From: RH-AL1 sp050013235
GTDB taxonomy: Bacteria; Pseudomonadota; Alphaproteobacteria; Rhizobiales; Beijerinckiaceae
DNA length: 64,000 nucleotides
Assembly: GCA_050013235.1 (NCBI GenBank)
Contig: JBEKFQ010000011.1
Location: 22,988 to 86,987 of the forward strand
Direction of reading: 5' to 3'
Shown: piece after piece, positions 46,201 through 53,985 of the stretch
How the letters are laid out: each line of letters opens with the position of its first letter
Position numbering within the stretch: position 1 is the stretch's first letter
Notes under the pieces: model-generated
Seen by the model: only the letters and a program-made list of their open reading frames with translations
Databases searched by the model: none
What the model was told of the DNA's origin: nothing
Made by a program: the position numbers and the translations under genes

Positions 46201-46595
46201 AGCAAATTCTCGATCGCCTCGCGGCCCTCAATGCGCAGCGGGCGGTGGAGGAAGCGGCAGGTCACGTCAGATGGTTGCGGCCTTCTTATCAAATCCCCCG
46301 CTTTGCCACGGGCACGGCGGCTAAATCCGGCGGACGCGATCTCGATGATACCGTGGTGGCGCTCGCCAAGGGCATGCCGGCCTTTCCAACCGATCGTTAC
46401 GAACAGCCTCTCGCCGTCGAGGCTCTGTTGCTGGCCGGGGGGGACGCCAAAAATGCTGCCGAACTCGCCCGTGCCTTTAAACGCGGCGGCAAGCGCATCG
46501 AGGCCCGTGTCGCCCAAGTGCTGACGACGCTCGCGCGCTACGGCCGCGTCGCCGCGCTCGATGGCGGACGCTATGCCGCGCGAAAGGCGGCGTGA
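43212..46595 (+). CDS. Type IIG (MmeI-like) restriction-modification enzyme
   Basis: Single 1127-residue protein with the MmeI layout. An N-terminal PD-(D/E)XK nuclease holds D near 72 and E-A-K at 81-83 (RIDLYKKGAFILEAKQ). A helical linker follows, then an N6-adenine methyltransferase with motif I DPACGTGNFLYVALELMKKL near 418 and motif IV near 558, a target-recognition domain (about 730-950) and a C-terminal helical part. Motif IV reads NQPF instead of the common NPPF/Y. Such enzymes modify and cut DNA without partner subunits, and none lie nearby. The upstream 150 bases are AT-rich, and REP elements follow the gene, consistent with acquisition. Confidence 0.87.
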   Translation: MEVDAFIACWTAREGGTERANYQMFLSDLCDVLGVARPDPDGTGRDDKDYVFERAVRPRDGDLFSVPKRIDLYKKGAFILEAKQSRLPGKKNAIPGQVILPAREPEYLGRRGIARGWDVMMQNARKQAEGYVFLLETSHPAPPFIMTCDVGHCFEIFADFTGTGRAYSQFPGRQGFRIYLEDLRKPEIRERLSRIWSNPYSLDPARDAARVTAEIAKRLAQVSKSLEARGFNAEEVAHFLMRCLFTMFASDVELLPRDCFKALLRRSVEDPIHFPHRLKTLWEQIDRGESFSHVIDAPVRQFSGALFKSTFVFPLGREEISELLAAANRRWTEVDPAIFGTLLEQALEPAERKKLGAHFTPRVYVQRLVEATVMEPLRADWQMALTKAEQAKEDGDEKGAVTIVRAFHRHLCATRVLDPACGTGNFLYVALELMKKLEGEVLEALAELGEPENMGLERETVDPAQFLGLELNPRAAAIAELVVWIGYLQQHYKTRSGHPCEPILKVFDNINFGKRSGYDAVLTWDGFPAVPGAGVKLAKVYPNAKTPQWPEAEFIVGNQPFIPNREMRGLLSDGYVDCLRRLYREFTHPADFVLFFWIQATSAAPTVRRIGFVSTSRIRMKLNNIVLRNALGTQWHIRFAIPDHAWPSSHESARIRVAFITVARHKGPSTLVLAPDHEVIGGGLMRGLPGYVRVSTDMIAPDLTQGPDDTILIRLRSNEGLCHTGVKPYARRLHIDAAMRDKLFPDEVSRARHVPAIMNGYDIGQSWRGLYVIDVNELEQDDLRRRFPAAYQYILRYVKPERALDRNPRLRREFWRFESNRMQMRRAMEPLSRYIATMENSAQRQFVFLPTNVIPDQKLRVIVDDDAYTLAVLSSRHHTVFSITGGGRVGRYNTPVYNTDCFMRFPFPHASPALAGKLRALGEELDATRKGVLATHPGMTLTRLYAVLDKVKAGAVLESHDREVKARGLVLILQELHEDIDRLVAEAYGWPASLTDEQILDRLAALNAQRAVEEAAGHVRWLRPSYQIPRFATGTAAKSGGRDLDDTVVALAKGMPAFPTDRYEQPLAVEALLLAGGDAKNAAELARAFKRGGKRIEARVAQVLTTLARYGRVAALDGGRYAARKAA

Positions 46596-46602
46596 GAGGA
46601 AT

Positions 46603-46655
46603 CCTTCTCCCATTCATGGGAGGAGGTGGCGCGGCGAAGCCGTGTCGGATGAGGG
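46603..46655 (+). repeat. REP element, forward copy
   Basis: CCTTCTCCCATTCATGGGAG starts a hairpin followed by GGTGGCGCGGCGAAGCC and GTCGGATGAGGG, the standard order of a palindromic intergenic repeat common in Rhizobiales. It begins seven bases after the restriction enzyme stop codon. Confidence 0.8.
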
Positions 46656-46712
46656 TGGTTCAGTTTGGTTGAATCTTGCGGATTAAACAACCAAAATGCG
46701 TGCTCGGCCAGG

Positions 46713-46768
46713 CCCTCATCCGTCCCTTGCTCAGGCAAGGGCCACCTTCTCCCGCAAGCGGGAGAAGG
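46713..46768 (-). repeat. REP element, inverted copy
   Basis: Same element as at 46603 in opposite orientation: CCCTCATCCGTCCCTTGC, CAGGCAAGGGCCAC, then CCTTCTCCCGC and GCGGGAGAAGG forming an 11-bp stem around AA at 46745-46768. The pair of opposed copies separates two convergent genes and could end transcription from both sides. Confidence 0.8.
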
Positions 46769-46780
46769 ACTAGGGACCCC

Positions 46781-47785
46781 TCACTTCGCCAAGACCTCGA
46801 CGTCCCGGTCGACGGTGGAATTGACCTTGAACGTCGTTTGATAGGTTCTCGAATCGTGGCGAGCGATGGCGACATATTCGCCCTCGGCGAGGACGAGGGA
46901 GGGGAAGGCGCCGATCATTTCGCGGATGACGTCGCCGCCCGGCGTGAGGATCGTGAAGGCGGTATTCGCGAGCGCTTCTCCCCCGAGCGTGCCCACCAGT
47001 TTCAGGGTCATGACGGCCGAGCGGTGGCGTAGCGTCGCATCGGTGAGCTTGCCCGCTTGCACCTTGAGATCGGCGCTGACGAGGGAATTGGTTTTGTTGC
47101 CGACGCCCGATGGCTGCGTGCCGCTATAGCCGGCCGTGTCGAGCAGCGTCGAGACGACGTGATAATTGCCCTCGGGCAAGCCAATGAGATCGCCGGCCTT
47201 GGCATGGCTAAGGACGAGTTTGGCTTCCGAATTGCCGGCTTCGGGCACGTAAATATCGATCGAAAGTTTCGCGGGATTAATGGGCTGGTCGCCCAGCATG
47301 CCGACGATGCGCAGCGCGCCCGCGTTCAACACCATGCGTTCGCTGGAGGCTTTATCCGTGACCGTCACGCGGCGCACGGCGCTGGCGAGATCGAGCGACG
47401 CATGGACGATATAGGTGCCCTCGGGCAAGGTGAGCGTGGGGGCGGCGTCCCGCGATTCCACGACCAAATGGTGCCTGCCGCCGGTGCCGGCCTTGTCGTC
47501 GAAGACGCGCCAGATCAGCGGCGCCATGGCAATGGGTTGGGCGTCGTGGGCGGAAAGCAAGGCGGAGAGATAGAGCTGGCCGGTCTTGACCGGCGCCGGC
47601 AGCGCGGCGCCACCCGTCGCTTTCGCGGGCTCCTCGGGCCGTTGCGTGCTTCGATTGGGGTTTAAAAGGCCGGGCGGCAGGGGCGTCGCGGCGGGCGGGG
47701 CCGGGGCGAGCGTTTGCGCCGCCACCGGGGCGATCGCCAGGGCGAAGGAACCAGCCAGCGCCCATCTCCAAGCCGCGCCTCTCAT
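46781..47785 (-). CDS. Secreted beta-rich protein of unknown function
   Basis: A 334-residue protein with a signal peptide (WRWALAGSFALAIAPVAAQT), a proline-rich linker and then repeated beta-sandwich-like units in which PTLTLPEGTYIVHASLD, GLPEGNYHVVSTL and LVLAEGEYVAIARHD recur; this looks like three copies of a carboxypeptidase-regulatory/prealbumin-like fold. No catalytic residues are evident. It starts four bases inside the yfhO-like gene end (ATGA), so both are translated together. I do not recognise a named family. It may be a periplasmic partner of the membrane protein. Confidence 0.65.
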   Translation of the reverse strand: MRGAAWRWALAGSFALAIAPVAAQTLAPAPPAATPLPPGLLNPNRSTQRPEEPAKATGGAALPAPVKTGQLYLSALLSAHDAQPIAMAPLIWRVFDDKAGTGGRHHLVVESRDAAPTLTLPEGTYIVHASLDLASAVRRVTVTDKASSERMVLNAGALRIVGMLGDQPINPAKLSIDIYVPEAGNSEAKLVLSHAKAGDLIGLPEGNYHVVSTLLDTAGYSGTQPSGVGNKTNSLVSADLKVQAGKLTDATLRHRSAVMTLKLVGTLGGEALANTAFTILTPGGDVIREMIGAFPSLVLAEGEYVAIARHDSRTYQTTFKVNSTVDRDVEVLAK

Positions 47786-50307
47786 TTCGCGGCTCGCAAA
47801 AGGCTTCCGGCGGCGGCGGCGAGATTGGCCAGCCTCAGCGGTTCGAAGCGGAAGGTCACGACGTGATGGCCGGGATCGAGTTGGACCCCGCGAAACAAGA
47901 TATTGGCGCGCAAGACCGGCGCGGGTTTGCCATCCACTTGCGCGGTCCAGCCGGGATAATAGAGATCGTGCAGAACCAAGATGCCGGGCGCCGCCGTCTC
48001 GGCCGAGATAGTGACGGCATTATCCTCGTAGGACGTGATCGTGGCCAAAGGTCTCGCGGCCGGCTTCTCGCTGGCCGGGACGGTGGCGGCCTGGAGCAGC
48101 GGCGCGGCCAAGGAGGCGGCGTCCGCGGTATCGATGAGAGCTTCGTTGGGCGGGTCGAAATCTGGCATGGTTTCATCCGAAAGCACCGCGTTGTGATCCA
48201 CCGCGCTCACATGGGGCGCGATATACGCGCGCGGGGTGAGGTCATTGATCAGCCGGTAGACGTAAAAGCCCTGGCCCGCGAAGAGGAGATCGGCGGCGGG
48301 CCTGGGGAAATGCCGGGGCAGTTTATCGATGGGACGGTCGAGCACGAGATAATCGAGGCCGAGCAAGGACGCGAGCCGTCCCGTATAGCCCCGGAATAGG
48401 CCGGGAAATTGACGCTGATCGATCTCGGTGGCGCTTTCATGCGGGCCGACGGCGCGCTCATAATCCGAAATACGCAGCGGATTATAGCCGATGGTATCCT
48501 CTAGTTTCAGCACCATCGAGGCATTCTGCCAGGAGCCGTTCACGCCGATCAATTCGATGCGCGGACGCTCGCCCTTCGCCGCGCGGCGGGCCAAATCGGC
48601 GCGGAGCACGGCGAGCCCGGCCGCTTCGGCGGGGTAAAGGCCGCTATAGGCGCTGTATGTCGAAATGGGTTCGGCATTCACGGCGCTGGCGGTATTGAGC
48701 GCGAGCAATTCGCCCGCGGTGACAGCCACGAGAACCGTGGCGATGAAGGCGCGGCGGTTGGGTTTGCGAAAGACGAGAAGCGTCATCGCCACGGCGCAGC
48801 CCGATAGGCCCGCGAGGCTCACTTGGGTCAAGGTGTCGCGGGCATGGCCATAGCGATGCGCGAAAGCGAGCCCGCCGCCAATGAGGAGAGCGCAGCCGAG
48901 CAGTGTCGCCGCCGCCGCGCAATTGATTACGAGCGGAGGGAGCGGGCTTCGCCCGGAGAATTGGCGGCCGGTGACCGGGAGCCAGCGGGGCAGGGGAATT
49001 GGAGAACGGGGAAGGCCGTCCGCGATGAATCTCTGCAGCACATAGCCCGCGCCAAACGCCAGCGCGATGGTGACGGGAAAGCTCGCATCGGCCGGGCGCC
49101 GGTAAAGCGAGACGCCGGGAACCCAATCGAAAATAAGCCCAAAAACCGGGGTGTAGCGGCCAAAGGCATAAAGCAGCGCGGCGAGGCAAAGGGCGGTGAA
49201 AAAGCGCGCCCCGCGCTCGAGCAAGCGGCCGGCAGCCAGGCCGTGCCAAATCAGGAGAACGCAGGGCACGGTGCCGATGAACAAATAATCGATCGTGCGG
49301 TCGGTCTTGTCGGTCCAATCGTTGCCGGCAATGAGACCGGTGCCCGGACCCCAATAATCGTAGACTTTGTCGAGCGTACCGAAGACGTCGGGGGCGATCA
49401 GCGTGAGCAGGTTGACGGGGTTCAACGAGCCGCTCAGCGCGACCCCATAGGTAATGCTCGGCCGGTTGGAATCATGCACGAACTGGAGGGTGAGGAGAAT
49501 CGGCACGATCATGCAGGCGATCGTGACCAGGCCCGTGCAGAGAAGGATGGGGGACCGGTTGAGGAGATAGTTCAACGGCGCGCGGCTGCCGAGAGCTTCG
49601 CGCAGAACCGCGCCCGCCAGCGCGACACACAGCAGAAAAGCGACTTGATCGCGGCCCAGCGCCATCAACGTGATCGCGAGCCCCGCAAGCACGGCCCATG
49701 GCAGCGACCGCCGTTGCAGCGCGCCTTGGAGCGCCCACAAGGCCCAAGGAAAATAAATATAGGAAATGATCATCCCAGTATGTTCGAGACGTCCGGCCGC
49801 GGACCCACCCATGACGAAGACGAGCGCCGCCAAAAAGGCCGCCGCGGGATGCCAGCCCCATCGCCGCCCCAGCATGAGCACGCCAAGGCCGCCCAGGAAA
49901 AGATGGCCGAGAATGACGGCGTCGAACGTCGTCATGGAAGCGCCGGGCGCGATCAGCGCGAACAGCATCATGCTCGGCGTGAAAATCAGCGATTGCGGAT
50001 CGGCAATCGAGGGGTAGCCGGAAAAATGATAGGGGTTCCAGAGCGGAAGCGTGCCGTGCCGCAACGCATCCGCGAGGAAGCGGAACATCGGATAGAAGTG
50101 ATTCTTGGAGTCCCAGGGCACGACGGTGTTGCTGCCGGCCCAGTGGCAAAAGCCCGCCGCCAAGAGCAAGAAAAGTCCACCAGCTGTCAAAAGGAACGTT
50201 CTGGCGCTCCAAACCGCGTGCGTTTCGCGCATGCTTAAAGCGGCGCGGGCGGCGTGGCCTTGCCGCGTGCCGGTTTCGGGCGATACAATTGTGTCGAGGA
50301 GAGTCAT
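47782..50307 (-). CDS. YfhO-type multispanning membrane protein
   Basis: A 841-residue membrane protein of the YfhO group (GT-C-like fold). The first periplasmic loop has NTVVPWDSKNHFYPMFRFLA, GTLPLWNPYHFSGYPSIADP and QSLIFTPSMML, the hallmark of the family. A dozen or so membrane helices follow, and the C-terminus is a soluble beta domain (LVLHDLYYPGWTAQVDGKPA). In Gram-positives YfhO proteins glycosylate lipoteichoic acid; in proteobacteria the acceptor is unknown. The ATG at 50307 was chosen, and one at 50232 is possible. Cotranscribed with the downstream secreted protein. Confidence 0.8.
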   Translation of the reverse strand: MTLLDTIVSPETGTRQGHAARAALSMRETHAVWSARTFLLTAGGLFLLLAAGFCHWAGSNTVVPWDSKNHFYPMFRFLADALRHGTLPLWNPYHFSGYPSIADPQSLIFTPSMMLFALIAPGASMTTFDAVILGHLFLGGLGVLMLGRRWGWHPAAAFLAALVFVMGGSAAGRLEHTGMIISYIYFPWALWALQGALQRRSLPWAVLAGLAITLMALGRDQVAFLLCVALAGAVLREALGSRAPLNYLLNRSPILLCTGLVTIACMIVPILLTLQFVHDSNRPSITYGVALSGSLNPVNLLTLIAPDVFGTLDKVYDYWGPGTGLIAGNDWTDKTDRTIDYLFIGTVPCVLLIWHGLAAGRLLERGARFFTALCLAALLYAFGRYTPVFGLIFDWVPGVSLYRRPADASFPVTIALAFGAGYVLQRFIADGLPRSPIPLPRWLPVTGRQFSGRSPLPPLVINCAAAATLLGCALLIGGGLAFAHRYGHARDTLTQVSLAGLSGCAVAMTLLVFRKPNRRAFIATVLVAVTAGELLALNTASAVNAEPISTYSAYSGLYPAEAAGLAVLRADLARRAAKGERPRIELIGVNGSWQNASMVLKLEDTIGYNPLRISDYERAVGPHESATEIDQRQFPGLFRGYTGRLASLLGLDYLVLDRPIDKLPRHFPRPAADLLFAGQGFYVYRLINDLTPRAYIAPHVSAVDHNAVLSDETMPDFDPPNEALIDTADAASLAAPLLQAATVPASEKPAARPLATITSYEDNAVTISAETAAPGILVLHDLYYPGWTAQVDGKPAPVLRANILFRGVQLDPGHHVVTFRFEPLRLANLAAAAGSLLRAAK

Positions 50308-50549
50308 GCGCGTGCGTTTGGCTGGTGGCGGCCGGGCAGAACGCCGGGCCATGTCTTTCTCGACGATCGTTGGTCAGGCCGTTGCAAACTCTGGTCTCCA
50401 CGCATCCCAGGAAGATGTCCATGCCGGTGACGTCTTGCCGCCGCCGAGCAACCGGCCCTACTCATGCCGCCTCAATGTGGCGGCGATGCGTTAAGGACAT
50501 ACTTCTTATATTTTAACCCAGGCGATAGACGAGAACGGCTGAACCGGCA

Positions 50550-51116
50550 ATGAATGAGACTTTGAATCTGCTTGAAAATCGGCGCTCTGCCCCGGCCATG
50601 GTCCTGCAACCGCCGGGTCCGGACAGCGGGGAACTGACCCGGCTGCTCACCATCGCGGCCCGCGTTCCCGACCATGGAAAGATCGTGCCTTGGCGTTTCA
50701 TCGTCTTCGAGGGCGCGGCCCGTTTGGCGGCAGGCGAGATTATCGCGCGCGTTTATGCCGGGGCCAATCCCGGCGCGGATCACAAAAGGCTCGAAATCGA
50801 GCGCAAGAGGTTCGCGGCCCCCGTGGTCGTGGCCGTGGTTTCGAGAGCCGGTCCCCATCCGAAAGTGCCGAAATGGGAGCAGATGCTCTCGGCTGGCGCC
50901 GTCTGCATGAATCTCACGATCGCCGCGAATGCCCTGGGTTTCGCCTCGGCCTGGCTGACCGGATGGTATGCCTATGACCGGGACGTGCTGACGCGCTTTG
51001 GCCTGGCGGAGCATGAAAAGATCGCTGGGTTCATTCATATCGGCACCGCGCCCGGCCCGCGCGAAGATCGTCCCCGCCCGGCCCTTGCCGGGATCGTGAC
51101 CCATTTTTCCTCCTGA
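50550..51116 (+). CDS. Nitroreductase family protein (YdjA-like)
   Basis: FMN-dependent NAD(P)H oxidoreductase of 188 residues. ENRRSAPAMVLQPPGPDSGE at the N-terminus, AARVPDHGKIVPWRFIVFEG (the PDH...PW flavin-site motif of the YdjA/TM1586 subgroup), AGAVCMNLTIAANALGFASA and a C-terminal IGTAPGPREDRPRP fit. The substrate is unknown. It is followed 13 bases later by a flavin reductase gene in the same direction. The preceding 240 bases (50308-50549) hold no other gene. Confidence 0.87.
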   Translation: MNETLNLLENRRSAPAMVLQPPGPDSGELTRLLTIAARVPDHGKIVPWRFIVFEGAARLAAGEIIARVYAGANPGADHKRLEIERKRFAAPVVVAVVSRAGPHPKVPKWEQMLSAGAVCMNLTIAANALGFASAWLTGWYAYDRDVLTRFGLAEHEKIAGFIHIGTAPGPREDRPRPALAGIVTHFSS

Positions 51117-51129
51117 TTGGTCTCATCCC

Positions 51130-51765
51130 ATGCTATTTTACGAACCTGGCGCGCGCGACAAAGCGATCCTTCCCCTCGATCCCTTCAAGGCCTTGATCGC
51201 GCCGAGGCCGATTGGCTGGGTCTCGACGATCAATGCGGCGGGGGCAGTCAATCTCGCGCCTTATTCGTTTTTCAACGCCTTTAGCGAACGCCCGCCCATC
51301 ATCGGTTTCTCCTCGGCGGGCCTCAAGGATTCCGCGTCCTTCGCGCAAGAAACCGGCGAATTCGTCTGGAACATGCCAACTTTTGGCTTGCGCGACGCCA
51401 TGAACCACACCGCCGCCCCTTTGCCGCCGGGGCGGAGCGAATTCGACTTCGCCGGTCTCGAAATGGCGCCCTCCGTTCTTGTGAAACCGCCGCGTGTGAA
51501 AGCGAGCCCGGCCGCGCTCGAATGCGTGGTGATCGAGGTGAAGCGGTTGACCGACCGCCATGGCGAGCCGGTTAACAATTGGCTCGTCCTCGGCGAGGTC
51601 GTGGGCGTCCATATCGACGAGGCCTTTATCAAGGACGGGGTGGTCGACATGGCGGCGATGCAGCCTATCGCGCGTTGCGGCTATGAGGATTATGTGGTGG
51701 CGGACCGGGTTTTTTCGATGAAACGCCCGCCCCGGTTGCGGCCAGACGGGACGCTGGAGGGCTGA
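51130..51765 (+). CDS. Flavin reductase-like FMN-binding protein
   Basis: Split-barrel flavoprotein of 211 residues. IAPRPIGWVSTINAAGAVNL and APYSFFNAFSERPPIIGFSS are the conserved FMN-contacting block, with GEFVWNMPTFGLRDAMNHTA after it; ARCGYEDYVVADRVFSMKRP near the end is typical of this subfamily. It differs from the RutF-like gene at 20055, which is shorter. Immediately downstream of the nitroreductase, so the two flavin enzymes probably form one operon. Confidence 0.87.
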   Translation: MLFYEPGARDKAILPLDPFKALIAPRPIGWVSTINAAGAVNLAPYSFFNAFSERPPIIGFSSAGLKDSASFAQETGEFVWNMPTFGLRDAMNHTAAPLPPGRSEFDFAGLEMAPSVLVKPPRVKASPAALECVVIEVKRLTDRHGEPVNNWLVLGEVVGVHIDEAFIKDGVVDMAAMQPIARCGYEDYVVADRVFSMKRPPRLRPDGTLEG

Positions 51766-51939
51766 CAAGGATTTGTGTTTCATTTTGAAGCAAAGCGGGC
51801 GCTGGCCTTAAGGTTTGCTTCACGCTTCCAAACAAACTGTTAATTTATAAAGTTAAATCAATATCTTGTGCTTAATTGTCCCTTTACCATACTGGGCCAA
51901 AGTCACCGGGATCGAGAGGTCCTTGGTGGTGTGGGCGCA

Positions 51940-53604
51940 ATGATTGTAAGCCAGTTTCAAGCCTGGGCGGAAACCGCTTCGCCGCCAAGCCGAGCCGATG
52001 GTGTCAGCGCCTTGGCGCGGGCGCTGTTATATTCCAACCTCGATCCGGATCAGAGCCAAGCGGCGGTTGTGGCGCTGGCTGGCTATTTGGACGATCCCTC
52101 GCCGCTCGTCCGGCGCGCCCTCGCCGATGCGTTCGCCAGTGCCATCGATGCACCGCGCGCCATCGTGCTGGCCTTGGCCGAGGATGAGCCTTCAATAGCG
52201 TCGATCGTCTTGAGCCGTTCGCCGGTGCTTGGCGACGCCGAATTGATCGATTGCGCGGCGGCCGTCGACAGCCCGGCGCAGGCGGCTATTGCGTCGCGTC
52301 CCTATCTTTCCGCTCGGGTCGCGGCGGCGCTCGCCGAGGTGGGAAGCGCGGCGGCTTTGGTTGCTCTCGCCGAAAATCTCGATGCCGATCTGCCCGGCTT
52401 CGTCATGAAGCGCATGATCGAGCGCCATGGCGATCATGCCGATCTTCGCTCGGCTTTACTGGCGCGGGGCAATCTCCCTATCGAGATTCGTTTTGAATTG
52501 GCCGCGATCACGGCTCGTGAACTCACGGTTTTCGTGGCTGGGCGGGGCTGGACGGCGAGCGGGCGTATCGAGCGCGCGGCCCGCGAGGCGACGGAAAAGG
52601 CTGCCATTGCCATCGCGGCGGCTACGGACGAGTCCGGCGAGCGGCCGGTGAGCGAGGCTGGCCTCGGCGCGCTGGCCGCCTATTTGCGCAACTCCGGCCG
52701 GCTGACGCCAGCTCTTACCCTTCGCGCTTTGTTGAGCGGCAATCGCGAATTCTTCAATGCCATGCTGAGCGAACTCAGCGGCATGGCCGTCTCACGCGTC
52801 CAGGGTCTGACCAGAGCCTACGACAGTATGGGGTTTGCCGCGCTCTACCGGAAATCTGGACTGCCGGCCGCGCTTCTGCCAGCTTTCCGCATTGCCTTGG
52901 CGGCGTTGAGGGACTGGGACTCCAGAGGGTGCGATTGCTTGTATCTGCCCCTGGTTATTTACGTTCACGACCAATGCGCCATGGCCAACGGCGAGGCATT
53001 CGATAAGCTGCTCGTCTTATTGCGCCGGTTCGAGGCCGAGGCCTCTCGCGACGAAGCTCGGACACGGAAATTGGCAGCTCTCGCCGCCCAAGAGAGCTTT
53101 GTGGCGCAAGATACCTTTATTTCAGAAGAGACATTTGTTCCAGAGGCGATTCACGTTGCCAGCGAGCCTTGCCTCGCGGAAGAGCCTTGTCTTGCCCAGG
53201 GGGATTCGCTTATCGAAGAGCCTTCCCTCATCGAAGAGCCTTCCCTCGCCGAAGATCCTTGCCTCGTTGAAGAATCTTGCGTTGCCGAAGTAACTTGCCT
53301 TGCCGGAGAGACCGGCGCCGAATGGGATTCGATCCCCGGAACGGATATTTTCACCCTAGTAGATTCGTTTGATGCCGCCGGGACGGAGGCTCTCTCGATC
53401 TCGTTCCCCGAGACGGGGGAGGAGACCGCGAGCCGCGTTGATTACGAAGACCCCGGTCTCGCCGGACGGCCTCATTGGTTCAAGGCCGCCAGGCATGCGG
53501 CCGATGCCAAGCCACGAGACTGGGGCAGGTCGAAACGCAAAGCGCAATGGGTCAATGTCGACGCGGATCTGGCGCAATTCGAGGCCGAGCTTTTCGCCGC
53601 CTAG
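51940..53604 (+). CDS. DUF2336 protein with Cys-containing hexapeptide repeat
   Basis: Residues 1-350 match the alphaproteobacterial DUF2336 family: HEAT-like helical repeats such as AAVVALAGYLDDPSPLVRRA, LADAFASAI, then ISRVQ-like MAVSRVQGLTRAYDSMGFAA and LPAAFRIAL-type helices. From about residue 400 to 455 an acidic six-residue repeat appears, with units like AEEPCL, IEEPSL, AEDPCL, VEESCV, reflected in an 18-bp DNA period around 53155-53310. The C-terminus is unrelated. Function unknown; DUF2336 proteins are often near motility or signalling genes. The ATG at 51940 is preferred to the upstream start at 51868. 554 residues. Confidence 0.75.
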   Translation: MIVSQFQAWAETASPPSRADGVSALARALLYSNLDPDQSQAAVVALAGYLDDPSPLVRRALADAFASAIDAPRAIVLALAEDEPSIASIVLSRSPVLGDAELIDCAAAVDSPAQAAIASRPYLSARVAAALAEVGSAAALVALAENLDADLPGFVMKRMIERHGDHADLRSALLARGNLPIEIRFELAAITARELTVFVAGRGWTASGRIERAAREATEKAAIAIAAATDESGERPVSEAGLGALAAYLRNSGRLTPALTLRALLSGNREFFNAMLSELSGMAVSRVQGLTRAYDSMGFAALYRKSGLPAALLPAFRIALAALRDWDSRGCDCLYLPLVIYVHDQCAMANGEAFDKLLVLLRRFEAEASRDEARTRKLAALAAQESFVAQDTFISEETFVPEAIHVASEPCLAEEPCLAQGDSLIEEPSLIEEPSLAEDPCLVEESCVAEVTCLAGETGAEWDSIPGTDIFTLVDSFDAAGTEALSISFPETGEETASRVDYEDPGLAGRPHWFKAARHAADAKPRDWGRSKRKAQWVNVDADLAQFEAELFAA

Positions 53605-53716
53605 GGCGTCTTCCGCTTTGGTGGTCTCACCAAAGCGACAGGAACTCGCTCTCTTACCGAGGAGTGAGAGCATGTCCTCGATCGAAAAAGTCCGCAACTT
53701 TTCGGGGACATGCCCT
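53605..53716 (+). repeat. Two-hairpin interspersed repeat, copy B
   Basis: Hairpin 1 is CGCTTTGGTG (53614-53623), loop GTCT, CACCAAAGCG (53628-53637). After GGAACTCGCTCTCTTA and GTGAGAG, hairpin 2 is closed by GCATGTCC (53670-53677) and GGACATGC (53706-53713) around an inner CGAAAAAG...CTTTTCG stem. It starts right after the DUF2336 stop codon. The rest of the 380-base gap to the next gene holds no other feature. Confidence 0.85.
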
Positions 53717-53985
53717 GAATCATCATCGCGATGCGTTGGCCCCAGGCCGGAGCAGCCCGCGTGCCGTTTCGAAAATATTCATTATATTTTCATTTTTCGG
53801 CAATTACCTGCGAAGCGTTCGATAAAATTTTCGAAAGTTTAACGCGTCCGAGTCAATCTTACTTCGCGGCCGGATCTCCTGGGCCGGGATCTGCTCATGC
53901 GGGCACGCTTTGGCGAATCCGGCGGCTCTGGCCGTTATCCCCACGCGCTCGAACTCGCGAGGCGCCAGGGGACGGGAATGGCGCG

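Noticed and set aside
44922..46613. 563-codon frame opposite the restriction-modification gene
   Set aside because: Antisense to the target-recognition part of a convincing protein; no motif in the translation.
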